Shown here piece by piece: positions 8,901-17,818 of a stretch of 64,000 bases of DNA. Made by a program: the position numbers and the translations under genes. Each line of letters starts with the position of its first letter. Positions within the stretch are counted from its first letter, which is position 1. The stretch comes from Nitrososphaerales archaeon (lineage in GTDB: Archaea; Thermoproteota; Nitrososphaeria; Nitrososphaerales; CADDZS01): positions 62,001-126,000 of the forward strand of contig JASHOD010000074.1 of NCBI GenBank assembly GCA_030041295.1, in the 5' to 3' direction. Below the pieces are notes generated by a model that worked only from the letters and a program-made list of their open reading frames with translations, did no database searches and was not told the DNA's origin.

Positions 8901-8974
8901 GCATGAATACGAAAAATATTGCGGTGTCCTTTGTTGAGCAACTAAGCATTAGGGCAACCGTACTGTAACAAATG

Positions 8975-10135
8975 TTAAACCTTGATCTCATAAGCCATGA
9001 GGACAAGGTTTCTAATGTCCGCCGAGCTAGAATTCTTAGGATTCGTGACGAGTCCCGTCGATTCACTAGCTAACCTAACAAGTTCATCTAGGCTGGCAAG
9101 ACAATCTTCTCTGCATATCCCTGTTTCCTTGACACTTGTCGCCTGACCTATAGCCTTTAGAACATTTTGGACGGAGTGATCCAGCCTTGAGGCGCGATAT
9201 TTCGAGGGAATGATCTGATTCAGGCGGTCGTATCTTTCTGCGCAGGAATCGTAGTTATAATCAATGACACTAGGAAGGAAAACTCCGACAGTTTTTCCGT
9301 GAGGAAGCTTGAACTTTGCTCCCAGCGCGTGCCCTAGAGCGTGCACGAGACCAATTTGAGAATTTGAGAAAGCGAGCCCCGCCATTGAGGCTCCAATGTG
9401 AACCCGATTCCTGAGCTCGACGTTTTTCATATCGTTGATTACGTTCTCGATATTTTCAACTATGAGCTCGAGAGCTTTCTCCGCCATGGCATCTGAAAAA
9501 GGGTTGCGCCAGGTGCTTCCGTAGGCTTCGATTGAATGGGCTATGGCATCTGTCGCCGTGTTTCTCGTCTGTTCTAGGGGGAGGGAAGTGACCAAACTAG
9601 GATCAAGGATCGCATAATCTGGCATGATTTCTCGTGATGCAAGTTCGTGTTTTGCTCTCTTTCTTCCCTCGCTCTCCTCTTCAGAGAGGACAGCCGCCCA
9701 GGTACATTCGGACCCTGTTCCGCTCGTAGTAGGAATTGCAATCAGCCTGCTCTTCTTGCGTAGTCCAAGCTCGACTAGCGGAGTGATATCGTACGCTGTG
9801 AGATCGGGCCTCTCGTACAATAGAAACAATATCTTCGTTGTATCGATTGCCGACCCACCGCCTAAAGCTATGAACCAATCAGGAGCAAATTCCATGATTT
9901 GCGCTGAATGTTTCGTCATTTCTGACAGCGGTGGCTCTTCCGAGATATCACCGATTACGATCGATTGGACATTTGTGCCTAGGGCGCGGCGCACTTGATC
10001 AGGAATTGCCGTTTTCAGAAGGTTGCGATCTGTAATTATCGCGGCTCTCTTCATCCTAAGAGAGGACAGGAAAGAAAGAGAATCTTCACCGAAGACTATC
10101 TCCGGCGAGCGAAAATACCACATTTGAAATGACAT
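8975..10135 (-). CDS. Iron-containing alcohol dehydrogenase
   Basis: About 386 residues of the group III (Fe-ADH) family, which oxidises alcohols or reduces aldehydes with NAD(P). The nucleotide-binding motif GGGSAIDTTK is near residue 93. Metal ligands are visible as Asp and His in TDAIAHSIEAY and two His in LVHALGHALGA...LPHGK. The frame is open 77 codons further upstream, but that part overlaps the SCP2 gene out of frame. The start chosen is the ATG at 10135, which overlaps the SCP2 stop as TGATG and so suggests coupled translation. An alternative is the ATG at 10123. The substrate is unknown. Confidence 0.9.
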   Translation of the reverse strand: MSFQMWYFRSPEIVFGEDSLSFLSSLRMKRAAIITDRNLLKTAIPDQVRRALGTNVQSIVIGDISEEPPLSEMTKHSAQIMEFAPDWFIALGGGSAIDTTKILFLLYERPDLTAYDITPLVELGLRKKSRLIAIPTTSGTGSECTWAAVLSEEESEGRKRAKHELASREIMPDYAILDPSLVTSLPLEQTRNTATDAIAHSIEAYGSTWRNPFSDAMAEKALELIVENIENVINDMKNVELRNRVHIGASMAGLAFSNSQIGLVHALGHALGAKFKLPHGKTVGVFLPSVIDYNYDSCAERYDRLNQIIPSKYRASRLDHSVQNVLKAIGQATSVKETGICREDCLASLDELVRLASESTGLVTNPKNSSSADIRNLVLMAYEIKV

Positions 10136-10539
10136 CAGAATTGAGTATCGACGGAAGCCGCGGTGCTCACCATTTCTTTCGCGGCCTTTGTGAACCTCAT
10201 TATCTTCATCATCGAACCCTGAAGCTTGAACTTGCCCGTGAGCAAGCCCTGTATCGGGTCTATCTCCTTGCTGATGAGCTTCCTCCAGTTCGTGTAAGGG
10301 CCGACATATTTGTACTCTGGTTTTGGAAGGTCTGACTCTAGGAATGAAAACTTCGAGTCCCTGCACTTTCCGTGATAAAGATCAAGATACAGGTATGCGT
10401 CCTTGTCGAATAACTCGTCTTTTTGAATGACGAATGTTATAGCCCCCTCCCAGTTTTGACCGGCGTCCTCGTACGCCCCATTCGAATTGAGCTTTGCGAC
10501 GTACTCCTTCGCCCACTCCTCGGTTGCAAATTTTGGCAT
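10135..10539 (-). CDS. SCP2 sterol-carrier-like domain protein
   Basis: A 134-residue single-domain protein. The C-terminal DPIQGLLTGKFKLQGSMMKI is typical of SCP2 folds, which form a hydrophobic tunnel for acyl or lipid ligands. The N-terminal helix (FATEEWAKEYVAKLNSN) is also usual. Its stop overlaps the start of the iron-dependent alcohol dehydrogenase, so the two are an operon. A lipid-like alcohol or aldehyde substrate presented by the SCP2 protein is a reasonable inference, but nothing in the sequence proves it. Confidence 0.8.
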   Translation of the reverse strand: MPKFATEEWAKEYVAKLNSNGAYEDAGQNWEGAITFVIQKDELFDKDAYLYLDLYHGKCRDSKFSFLESDLPKPEYKYVGPYTNWRKLISKEIDPIQGLLTGKFKLQGSMMKIMRFTKAAKEMVSTAASVDTQF

Positions 10540-10684
10540 TTTTCCTGCTTACTTTCATATCACAAATTCTGTTCTAAAACGTGTTACTGCGCTATAGAGA
10601 CACAGTCTGAGTGGATCTCCTTACGCAAAAAAATAAAGCAGTTCGGAAAAGACAATAGGCCTTCGAGAGAGAAGGATTTTTCGC

Positions 10685-11092
10685 ATGGAAACTAAGAATA
10701 TTGGTACTACTTCTGACGAAGCTTTCAAGCCTCCCTCTGAATTGATTGTTGTAACGACCCCGTTTGTCTCGGGGTATCATGTTACTCGAGTGATCGGAGC
10801 AACCTTCGGATTGATCGTGAGGTCTCGAGGTTTGGGGCAGAATATCTTTGCCTATTTCCGCGCTTGGGGCGGCGGCGAAATCAAGGTGTATACCACCCTT
10901 CTAGAGCAAGTGCGCCATCAAGCCCTCGAGCGACTTGCGCTTCACGCACAAAGTCTTGGAGCGAACGCTGTGATTTCTGTAGGTTTTGATACGTCAGAGA
11001 TGGGCGGATCGATGACAGAAGTTCTTGCTTATGGAACCGCTGTCGTTGTGGAGCCTGATACGTCACCCGCCCAAGCAGTGGCGCTCCACTAG
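10685..11092 (+). CDS. YbjQ/UPF0145 family protein
   Basis: A 135-residue protein with the full UPF0145 pattern. This includes VTTPFVSGYHVTRVIGATFGLIVRSRGLGQN, the RAWGGGEIKVYTTLLEQVRHQAL segment, and the glycine-rich SLGANAVISVGFDTSEMGG, ending in AYGTAVVVE. Members form pentamers and are annotated as heavy-metal-binding, though their role is not established. There is a short N-terminal extension of about 15 residues. It is transcribed alone. A TATA-like sequence precedes the ATG only weakly. Confidence 0.85.
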   Translation: METKNIGTTSDEAFKPPSELIVVTTPFVSGYHVTRVIGATFGLIVRSRGLGQNIFAYFRAWGGGEIKVYTTLLEQVRHQALERLALHAQSLGANAVISVGFDTSEMGGSMTEVLAYGTAVVVEPDTSPAQAVALH

Positions 11093-11147
11093 TGAAGAAT
11101 CAACAAATTGTGCTCATCCCAGGCACTCGGGACACTCTCTTTATGGG

Positions 11148-11931
11148 CTAGCGGTAGACCTCTTCCACTTCCTCGTACCAATTGATACTTTCACCCGACC
11201 GAGCACGTATTTTCCATCCGAAAGATTTGGGTTTCCTCTCTATCACTTCTTTTAGATTCTCTACCTTTGAAATAATTACACGTTTGTTCTCATGGGTAAG
11301 GAATGATGAGTACCCTTCTAGCGACGCCTCAAGCTTTTGGAGATTGATTTCAACCGTATGATAAAAGCCCCAGTCTCTTGAGAGGTATTCAGATATTTGA
11401 ATCCTGTTTATATTGTCTCGGCCATCTTCGCCGAGCTCGTGTTCTAGCAAAAGAACGATCATATCTACAATGTCTTTTTCATTAAGTTTCACGACTTGTA
11501 ATTTCGACAAAAGAAGCTCTGCCAAAGGCACGGTCGGATCGTCATGTTCTAGCCTTTTTGAAAAATTGATTTTGTGATTCATATCGAGCTTATCTAAAAA
11601 CACATCCGTGTGTGTCCCGCTCTGCTTATTCTCAAATAGCAAGCGCCCCCTCCAAAAGCCGATAACGTAATGTCTTCAGCAAACTCTAGGTCTTCGAACA
11701 ACTTCGAAATCTTTGAGGCATGTTTGCCATACGAAACAAAATCGATGTCCTGTACCTTCCGTCCAAACTTATCTCTTAAATGTGCATATCTTGAGCAATG
11801 AAGCCAAACAGCGACAGATCCTACAATCCTTAGATCAATTTTTTTGTCTTCGCGGTTCCTACAATTTCTACCGCTAAATCGCTAACCGATTTTGGAGACG
11901 TAGATGAAGATGCAATGGGTGCTTGATCAAG
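11148..11931 (-). pseudogene. AbiEii-like nucleotidyltransferase gene broken by two one-base losses
   Basis: The frame at 11148-11642 gives the C-terminal half (SGTHTDVFLDKLDMNHKI, then VPLAELLLSKLQVV.LNEKDI.DM). Upstream in another frame is the nucleotidyltransferase core: LRIVGSVAVWLHCSRYAHL followed by QDIDFVSYGKHA, with the G(S/G)..V and D.D patterns. Still further upstream a third frame adds SDLAVEIVGTAKTKK. The frames join if one base is restored in a run of five C (11646-11650) and one in a run of seven T (11839-11845; plus-strand letters). No in-frame stops interrupt the joined reading. It is either a recent pseudogene or an intact gene with two homopolymer errors. Relatives act as type IV toxins or in abortive infection; no antitoxin is adjacent. 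Confidence 0.65.
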
Positions 11932-12037
11932 TTACTTGGCACGATTCGATTAGCTAAATTCTTGTAACTTCTTTTCATCAGTGGCAAGCAAATGAAGCTA
12001 TCATCTTGTCGAGAATTGATCTTTCTTCTTCCGAGTT

Positions 12038-12492
12038 TTACAGAAGAGCGTATCCATAAAGAACGAAGAAGCGATTTGAATTGTCACAATGAACATGATA
12101 AGAGCTAGCTTCGCGAGGCATCTTGTTGCGGCCGAAGAAGATAGTTCTCTTCACCATAACGAGTTTCACAAAGCTATGTGCGGCATCATGTCCGTTTACA
12201 CGAATATTATTGAAGCTGACATCGGAGACATCGCTTGCCTCGCCGCCATGCTTGATCCTTTCAACGCTGTAATTCGCATGATCCAAAATTGATGCAAGTT
12301 TTGGATCCAGTTTCTCAATTGGCCCCAAGATAAGAACAATCTAAACCCAGAGGTCGAAGGCTTGAATGCAACATCGCCTTCTTCGTGCTGGGATTTTGGA
12401 TTAAACTCGACCTTGAGGGTAGACGGATAGTCTATTTTGAATCCGTATATTGAAAGAGTCTCGTATGTCGATTGCGAAGCGGACAAACTCAT
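12038..12492 (-). pseudogene. Conserved archaeal-type hypothetical gene split by one frameshift
   Basis: The first half reads IYGFKIDYPSTLKVEFNPKS to GFRLFLSWG. The second half, in another frame, reads PIEKLDPKLASILDHANYSV to VNGHDAAHSFVKLVMVKR and FFVLYGYAL. They join into one roughly 150-residue protein if a G is restored in the run of four at 12323-12326. The joined protein looks like a cytosolic beta-sandwich (PsbP/Mog1-like) of the GF.I.YP..W.VE type, with a conserved VNGH. No other lesion is seen, so sequence error is as likely as decay. Confidence 0.55.
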
Positions 12493-12539
12493 GTCTTATG
12501 ACTGGGCGTCTAGTCTACTACAGTACTTTTGGCTTTCGA

Positions 12540-12917
12540 TCAGTAGCGAATCTCGACAACCACATTGAGATTATCGTAATACCTTCTTACCTGATCTGTC
12601 CCATATTTCTGGCGGAACTCTTCCGTCACTTCTCTAACACGATCAATATCATTAGTTGGATTAGCCTGAACCGAGATATGTTTCTCTCCCAATGAAATTT
12701 GAATATCCGGTTTCTTGACGAGATTCTTGAACCAAACACTAGACGTTCCATGCATGGGCAAAAGGAATAATTTTCCTTCTTTTTGGTTTGCAATAAACCA
12801 GACCGGAAGAGTTATCGCCTTCCCTGTCTTTCTTCCCGTTATCGTGATTTGAATTTCTTCTAAATTCAATTCATCGTCGGTAAATCCTCTTTTTTTATTT
12901 TGAGATTGAGAAGGCAT
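12540..12917 (-). CDS. Deazaflavin (F420)-type nitroreductase family protein
   Basis: A 125-residue split-barrel protein. ITITGRKTGKAITLPVWFIANQ, LFLLPMHGTSSVWFKNLVK.P and I..G...I...A match the DUF385/DDN family. Those proteins bind F420 (or sometimes flavin or heme) and reduce enones, nitro compounds or biliverdin. The RKTGK stretch would contact the cofactor's phosphate/lactyl tail. The gene precedes nothing in an obvious operon; 33 bases separate it from the aldehyde dehydrogenase upstream on the same strand. Together with the LLM enzyme at 27-28 kb it implies that the organism makes F420. Confidence 0.75.
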   Translation of the reverse strand: MPSQSQNKKRGFTDDELNLEEIQITITGRKTGKAITLPVWFIANQKEGKLFLLPMHGTSSVWFKNLVKKPDIQISLGEKHISVQANPTNDIDRVREVTEEFRQKYGTDQVRRYYDNLNVVVEIRY

Positions 12918-12949
12918 ATGCGAAGTCTCATTTCCGTTCCAAGAATGGC

Positions 12950-14470
12950 CTAGGGCTGTTGTCCGTAGATTGTATAGTGCCAGCCTTTTCGGACTGCACC
13001 AGTAAGATCAAAGTACACGTGTTTCACATCAGTATAGTCGTCGAAAGTGTATCCTGAGAGATCTTTGCCGAAACCGCTCTGCTTGTACCCTCCGTGAGGC
13101 ATCTCAGAAACTAATGGTAGATGGTCGTTGACCCATACTTCGCCGAACCGGAGAGCCGCCGAGACTTTCATCGCTTTGTAGACATCTTTTGTCCAAACAG
13201 AGCTAGCGAGGCCGTAAACCACGTCGTTTGCTTTCTCTATGGCCTCTTCTGGTGTCGAGAAGGGCAGTATGGCAAGCACTGGTCCGAATATCTCTTGTTG
13301 AACTATCCTCATATCTTGAGTGCAATCCGCAAACAAGGTCGGCTCGTAAAAATAACCACGACTGAATGGAGCTTCAAGGTTGGGTGGCTTGCGGCCACCA
13401 AGCAATAACTTGGCGCCGTCTTCTTCCTTCCCGATTCTGACCATATTCTCAACTTTGTTTAGCTGAGCGGATGAGACCAGGGGCCCGTTGTCTGTCTCTT
13501 TGCTCTTCGGATCTCCAACAATTATTCTTCGAACTTTCTGGACTAGTTTCTGAATGAAACTGTCGTAGACAGATTCGTGCACATACAGTCTTGTCGCGGC
13601 CGTGCAATCCTGTCCTGAATTGACGAATCCTCCCACCACCGCGCCTTCGCTCGCAGCATCAAGATCAGCATCATCAAAAACGATGAATGGAGCCTTCCCT
13701 CCAAGTTCAAGCTGTACTCTCTTTACTGTTCCTGAAGCAGCCTCCATTATCTTCTTGCCCGTTGCTGTGTCGCCAGTAAGACCAACCACATCCACGCCAG
13801 AACTGCGAACGAGAGCTTCACCTACTACACTTCCGTCACCTGTGACCACATTCACCACTCCCTTCGGTAATCCTGACCTTTCCATGAGCTTTGCAAATTC
13901 AAGGGTGGTCAGAGGAGTTACGCTTGCAGGTTTGATGACAACCGTATTTCCAGCTGCGATCGCTGGAATTGCTTTCCAAACGACCATCATCCAAGGATAG
14001 TTCCAAGGCGTGATGCATGCAACAACACCAATTGGTTCTCTCCTTATGATGCTGGTTCCTATTCCATTGTATTCACCTGCCGCTTTTCCCTCCAAATTAC
14101 GGACTGCACTAGCGAAGAATCGAATATTATCAATCCCAAAGGCAAAATCAGAGTCCTTGCTCAGTTTGAAGGGCTTGCCCTGATTTTCTGTCTCGAGCAT
14201 TGCGAGTCTATCAACATCCTGCTCAACTAGATCTGCAATCTTCCAGATTATCTTAGAGCGATCCGCTGGGGACATCTTGCTCCAGGGACCCTTGTCAAAA
14301 GCTTCTCTCGCGGCGTCTATTGCTTTCTTCGCATCTTCCGTACTTGCCCTTGGAACACGAGCAATTACTTCTGCGTTAGAAGGGTTTAGGACATCATTAT
14401 ACTCTGCTCTCACAGGACGAGAGAGTTCCCCACCGATATAGAGCTCTTGAACTGCTACTTCCTTTTGCAT
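12950..14470 (-). CDS. NAD(P)-dependent aldehyde dehydrogenase (aminobutyraldehyde/betaine aldehyde type)
   Basis: A 506-residue class 1-type aldehyde dehydrogenase. The oxyanion Asn lies in TPWNYPW. The general base Glu lies in QLELGGKAPFIVF (about residue 253). The catalytic Cys lies in GFVNSGQDCTAATR (about residue 288). The GQDCTA form of the Cys motif is the one common in gamma-aminobutyraldehyde dehydrogenases. It oxidises aldehydes to acids and could take over the product of the iron alcohol dehydrogenase encoded 3 kb away. ATG start; the F420-type reductase gene follows 33 bases downstream. Confidence 0.9.
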   Translation of the reverse strand: MQKEVAVQELYIGGELSRPVRAEYNDVLNPSNAEVIARVPRASTEDAKKAIDAAREAFDKGPWSKMSPADRSKIIWKIADLVEQDVDRLAMLETENQGKPFKLSKDSDFAFGIDNIRFFASAVRNLEGKAAGEYNGIGTSIIRREPIGVVACITPWNYPWMMVVWKAIPAIAAGNTVVIKPASVTPLTTLEFAKLMERSGLPKGVVNVVTGDGSVVGEALVRSSGVDVVGLTGDTATGKKIMEAASGTVKRVQLELGGKAPFIVFDDADLDAASEGAVVGGFVNSGQDCTAATRLYVHESVYDSFIQKLVQKVRRIIVGDPKSKETDNGPLVSSAQLNKVENMVRIGKEEDGAKLLLGGRKPPNLEAPFSRGYFYEPTLFADCTQDMRIVQQEIFGPVLAILPFSTPEEAIEKANDVVYGLASSVWTKDVYKAMKVSAALRFGEVWVNDHLPLVSEMPHGGYKQSGFGKDLSGYTFDDYTDVKHVYFDLTGAVRKGWHYTIYGQQP

Positions 14471-14538
14471 AATTGTTTTGAGCAGGATATCAATCTAATA
14501 AAGAGATCAAGACTGATGACGAAGGAAAGAATATCCCA

Positions 14539-14973
14539 CTAGCCGGAGGTAAACTGGTAAGATTCCATCCTATCTCCCCGCAAGTTGATCAATACGCCTC
14601 GAAGCGTCCCCTCGGAATATTCAGATCCAGGGTTGAAGCACATAGTCCTACCTAGCTTATAAAAACACGTAGACTCGTGAATATGGCCGTGTGAGCTCAT
14701 CAAAGGTTGGTACTTTTCGATAATTTTGAAGACGGCATGACTCCCAACGGGCCCTTCTATTGGTTGTCCGTAGTGTTGATACTTGAGCTTCTCATCGAGC
14801 CAAATAGCCAAATCCAGCCCAGTGTCGAATGGGGGAACATGTATTGTAAAAATAGCTTTATCATAGCTTTTCATCTTTGAGACTATTTTCTCGATAGCTA
14901 CCTCGAGTTGATCCTCTGTCAAGTCGCGAGGCAGTCGCCAGGGGGACATGTTAGAATAACCCATAGCGGCCAT
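14539..14973 (-). pseudogene. C-terminal half of a metallophosphoesterase, N-terminal half missing
   Basis: The 144 residues contain IHVPPFDTGLDLA, SSHGHIHES and FNPGSEYSEGTLRGVLI. These are the His and GHxH metal ligands and C-terminal pattern of calcineurin-like phosphoesterases of archaea and bacteria. The D.H...GD..GN half that binds the other metal should precede MGYSNMSPWRLPRDLTE. Only 43 bases separate this ATG from the stop of the next gene, and no such sequence is present there. The protein as encoded cannot have a complete active site. It is probably a deletion remnant that may or may not still be translated. Confidence 0.65.
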
Positions 14974-15016
14974 TTCGTAACGGAACCGGATACGTCATCC
15001 CTCAGGCAGCGAACGA

Positions 15017-16306
15017 TCAACGAAACGAGCTTTTCCAGGCGCTAGGGACGCGATCTTTGTAAACCACTTCATTCGCTCCAAGAAATTTCGCCAGGCTCTC
15101 TATTTTCTCTGCGATTTTTATCGCGACTGTCTTGTCGGCCGGGACACCCGGCTCCGCATGGACCGAGTTAATTATCAACTTTCCCTTCTGTTTGTCCATT
15201 ATTGGATCAATTCTGCCGACCAAAGTCTCACCCCAAAGAATCGGAAGCACATAATAGCCAAACTTTCTCCTTTTTTGGGGCAGAAACATCTCGTGGGAGT
15301 AATCAAAGCCGAAGACTCTGTTCGTTCTTTCCCTTCCGGAGATTAGATTGTCGAAAGGAGGAAGCAGCGATACCCTTGGTACGAACAAAGAATTATCACC
15401 GCCTGTCAGGGATTCAAGAAGTTTGACATCGAGATCATGAACATAGCGTTCGTCCCTACTCTGAAGAAGATCTTCGACACGGACTCGATGTATGACAGAG
15501 TCTTTGAGCAGACTGTCCAAAGCCTTCTTCAGGTTTTGATAACGTCCTCGTGGAAAGTAGTAATTTATCTCGGGGGGAGACGCTGTGCCAAGCGACCTAA
15601 TGGCTCTCTCCGCAGTCATGTGTTCGACCTCTTCTTCGCTATACTCTTTCTTTTCGACCCAGCTCGGTAGAAACTCGCTAGAGAGGCCCCAAATGTTTCG
15701 CTTGCCTTCGTGACCTACGACCATAAGCTCTCCGTTCATGCTCAGGTGGAAGAGCATTTCAGAGACTTTGCTCACAGTGCTCCATCCATCCGGGCTTTTT
15801 GCGGGCACGTACTCTTCGATTTGATTCTGTAGCAGCGGGCCCTTCTTCTTGAGTTGATTCAAAATTGACCTGCCGAGTGCTTTGTTATCGGCGAGGAACT
15901 TTAGAGTTTTAGGCTTTCTCGACCCCCAGGACTTTCCGATTGACTCCGGATAATGCTTCATCATCGAGTAGTAAAGCGGATAGTCTTCAGTGAGCACAAG
16001 TGTTAGGGCGAAGTTCACCCAATGTTCAAATAGCTTCTTTTCGTCCCACAAAAGTTTCTCGAGGTCGGATAGAGCAAAATTACCGACCCTGTTCCATAGC
16101 GTCAATACGTGTGACGGCGCGACCACATCGATTGGATCCCATTGAACGAAAGTCAAGTCGCGCATGACGGAAATGATTTGTTCTCTTGTCGCTTGCCCTT
16201 TCTTGGGTAAGTTGCCTACTAGGCGCTGTTTTGTGACGGCGAGGCGTCTTATTCCTTCTAAGTTAGTCGGGATTTCTTCCTTCCCCAGCGGCGACTTGGA
16301 TTGCAT
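15017..16306 (-). CDS. YcaQ/AlkX-like winged-helix protein (HTH_42), putative crosslink glycosylase
   Basis: About 429 residues. The N-terminus (EGIRRLAVTKQRLVGNLPK), the FVQWDPIDVVAPSHVLTLWNRVGNF segment and the C-terminal LLPPFDNLISGRERTNRVFGFDYSHEMFLP with VGRIDP match the HTH_42 family. Characterised members (YcaQ, AlkX, AlkZ) remove bases at DNA interstrand crosslinks. The frame is open to 16540, but the 78 extra residues look like antisense of the divergent MFS gene. The ATG at 16306 fits family length and was chosen. The upstream AT-rich block (about 16340-16365) is shared with the divergent gene. Confidence 0.8.
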   Translation of the reverse strand: MQSKSPLGKEEIPTNLEGIRRLAVTKQRLVGNLPKKGQATREQIISVMRDLTFVQWDPIDVVAPSHVLTLWNRVGNFALSDLEKLLWDEKKLFEHWVNFALTLVLTEDYPLYYSMMKHYPESIGKSWGSRKPKTLKFLADNKALGRSILNQLKKKGPLLQNQIEEYVPAKSPDGWSTVSKVSEMLFHLSMNGELMVVGHEGKRNIWGLSSEFLPSWVEKKEYSEEEVEHMTAERAIRSLGTASPPEINYYFPRGRYQNLKKALDSLLKDSVIHRVRVEDLLQSRDERYVHDLDVKLLESLTGGDNSLFVPRVSLLPPFDNLISGRERTNRVFGFDYSHEMFLPQKRRKFGYYVLPILWGETLVGRIDPIMDKQKGKLIINSVHAEPGVPADKTVAIKIAEKIESLAKFLGANEVVYKDRVPSAWKSSFR

Positions 16307-16481
16307 GATTTTATTACGAAATTTCCCAAGCAAAGCACTAATGAATCGACAATAAAATATTTCTAAACCGGTTTCGGTTTGATATGGACGACAAAGTAGG
16401 GAATCAAAGGGCCTCATGGAAGCAGATGAAATGTCTCTCCAAACGGTTTGATCAGTTTTACCGCGTGAGCTTGGTTCAAAT

Positions 16482-17741
16482 ATGGATAGGTCAGACACTT
16501 CACGAGATCGAGCGAGACAGCCATCTCCTTCTACAGGCATCGGGCTCCTTTACATAATCTCGCTGAACCACTTCGTCAATGACGGTTCCGCAAATCTCGT
16601 ATCCTCCCTCCTGCCCGCCATGATACTCGCTTTCGGATTCACTAAATTCGAAGTGGGGGTTCTCGTCGCCGTGGGGTACCTGGTCAACATGATTTTCCAG
16701 CCCATAATCGGGAGATACTCCGAGCGGTCCGATGCGGGTAAACTTCTCGAACTCGGCATCTCCATCATCGCGACTTCGATGGTAATGTTTGCGTTTTCTG
16801 ATACATTCGTGGATATGCTAATTTCGATCTTCGTTCTGAAATTTGGTTCCAGTTTCTACCACCCAGTGGGAGTGTCTCTGGTCTCCCACAGTTACACTGG
16901 AAAGAAGTTGGACAGCTCGATGGGTTTTCAAAGCGCTTTCGGGAATCTTGGGATTGTTCTCGCCTTCGCGCTCTCCGCGCCTGCTTATCTCTACCTCGGA
17001 TGGAGGGGACCGTTTCTAATTTATTTCGCGCTCGAAGTCGCAACTGTCGCAATCACTCTCCTGGCGATACGGCGATATAGGCGGAGTCATGTGAATCGGT
17101 CAGCCGAAAATCAGGTTCAGGAGGTCAAAACCCCGGTAACTGGCAAAGAGGGGTTTCTAAGCAGGCTAGGGCTCCCCTGGTTCTTTATTCTCGTGGCCTT
17201 TGTCTCCGGCGGAACGTTCGCGGTATTCACGAACTTCGGGAATATTCTGCTATTCGAAAGTGGATTTAGCCTTAGCAACTCGAACTTCATCATGGCTGTG
17301 TGGGTCATAAGCGGATTCGTGGGAGCTCTCGCAAGCGGATACCTGACGAATTTGCTCACGAGGGAGAGGCTAATGCCGTTATCTTTCCTCGTCTCTTCGA
17401 TTGTCACGTTTCCCTTCGCCTTTCTTCCGGGCAATCTATTCGTTGCCGTGGCGGCGCTCGTAATCAACGGCTTTGCGCTCGCCATAACTTTCACGACCGT
17501 TTACTCGGAGCTTTCTTACTATCTAGTTGGTAGAAACTCGACAAGGAAGGGGTCATCCTACGGACTCCTCTTCACCGCGCAGACAGCGGGATCGTCAGTC
17601 ATGGGATTGCTCGGCGGTTACATAGCGCAGTTGTTGGAATTGCGAACGGACTTTCTTATAGCCGCAGTCTTGCTGCTTGCATCAACTGTAGTCGTCGGTA
17701 TTTGGATGAAGAGTAGCCGCAAAAAGAAACTGATTTCCTAG
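16482..17741 (+). CDS. MFS transporter, fosmidomycin-resistance-like
   Basis: A 419-residue protein with 12 predicted membrane segments in two halves and a charged loop at about 205-225. The FYHPVG motif after helix 4 and NHFVNDGS in helix 1 are features of the Fsr/YfmO-like drug antiporter group. It probably exports a small toxic molecule using the proton gradient. The ATG start lies about 28 bases after an AT-rich box (AGTTTTACC, about 16450), which suits a leaderless message. The neighbouring divergent gene is the YcaQ-like protein; joint induction by DNA-damaging compounds is conceivable but not shown. Confidence 0.85.
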   Translation: MDRSDTSRDRARQPSPSTGIGLLYIISLNHFVNDGSANLVSSLLPAMILAFGFTKFEVGVLVAVGYLVNMIFQPIIGRYSERSDAGKLLELGISIIATSMVMFAFSDTFVDMLISIFVLKFGSSFYHPVGVSLVSHSYTGKKLDSSMGFQSAFGNLGIVLAFALSAPAYLYLGWRGPFLIYFALEVATVAITLLAIRRYRRSHVNRSAENQVQEVKTPVTGKEGFLSRLGLPWFFILVAFVSGGTFAVFTNFGNILLFESGFSLSNSNFIMAVWVISGFVGALASGYLTNLLTRERLMPLSFLVSSIVTFPFAFLPGNLFVAVAALVINGFALAITFTTVYSELSYYLVGRNSTRKGSSYGLLFTAQTAGSSVMGLLGGYIAQLLELRTDFLIAAVLLLASTVVVGIWMKSSRKKKLIS

Positions 17742-17818
17742 AAGAAATCATCGGCCATCTACGAAGTTAGAAAAAGGAGAACAGGAAAAGCGCTACCTTA
17801 TCATAGTCAGGAAACAGG

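Noticed and set aside
8975-10366. Longer version of the iron alcohol dehydrogenase starting at 10366
   Set aside because: The extra 77 residues run antisense to codon structure and overlap the SCP2 gene completely. The TGATG overlap at 10135 gives a natural start.
15017-16540. Longer version of the YcaQ-like protein starting at 16540
   Set aside because: The added segment covers the divergent MFS promoter and N-terminus and has no similarity to the family.
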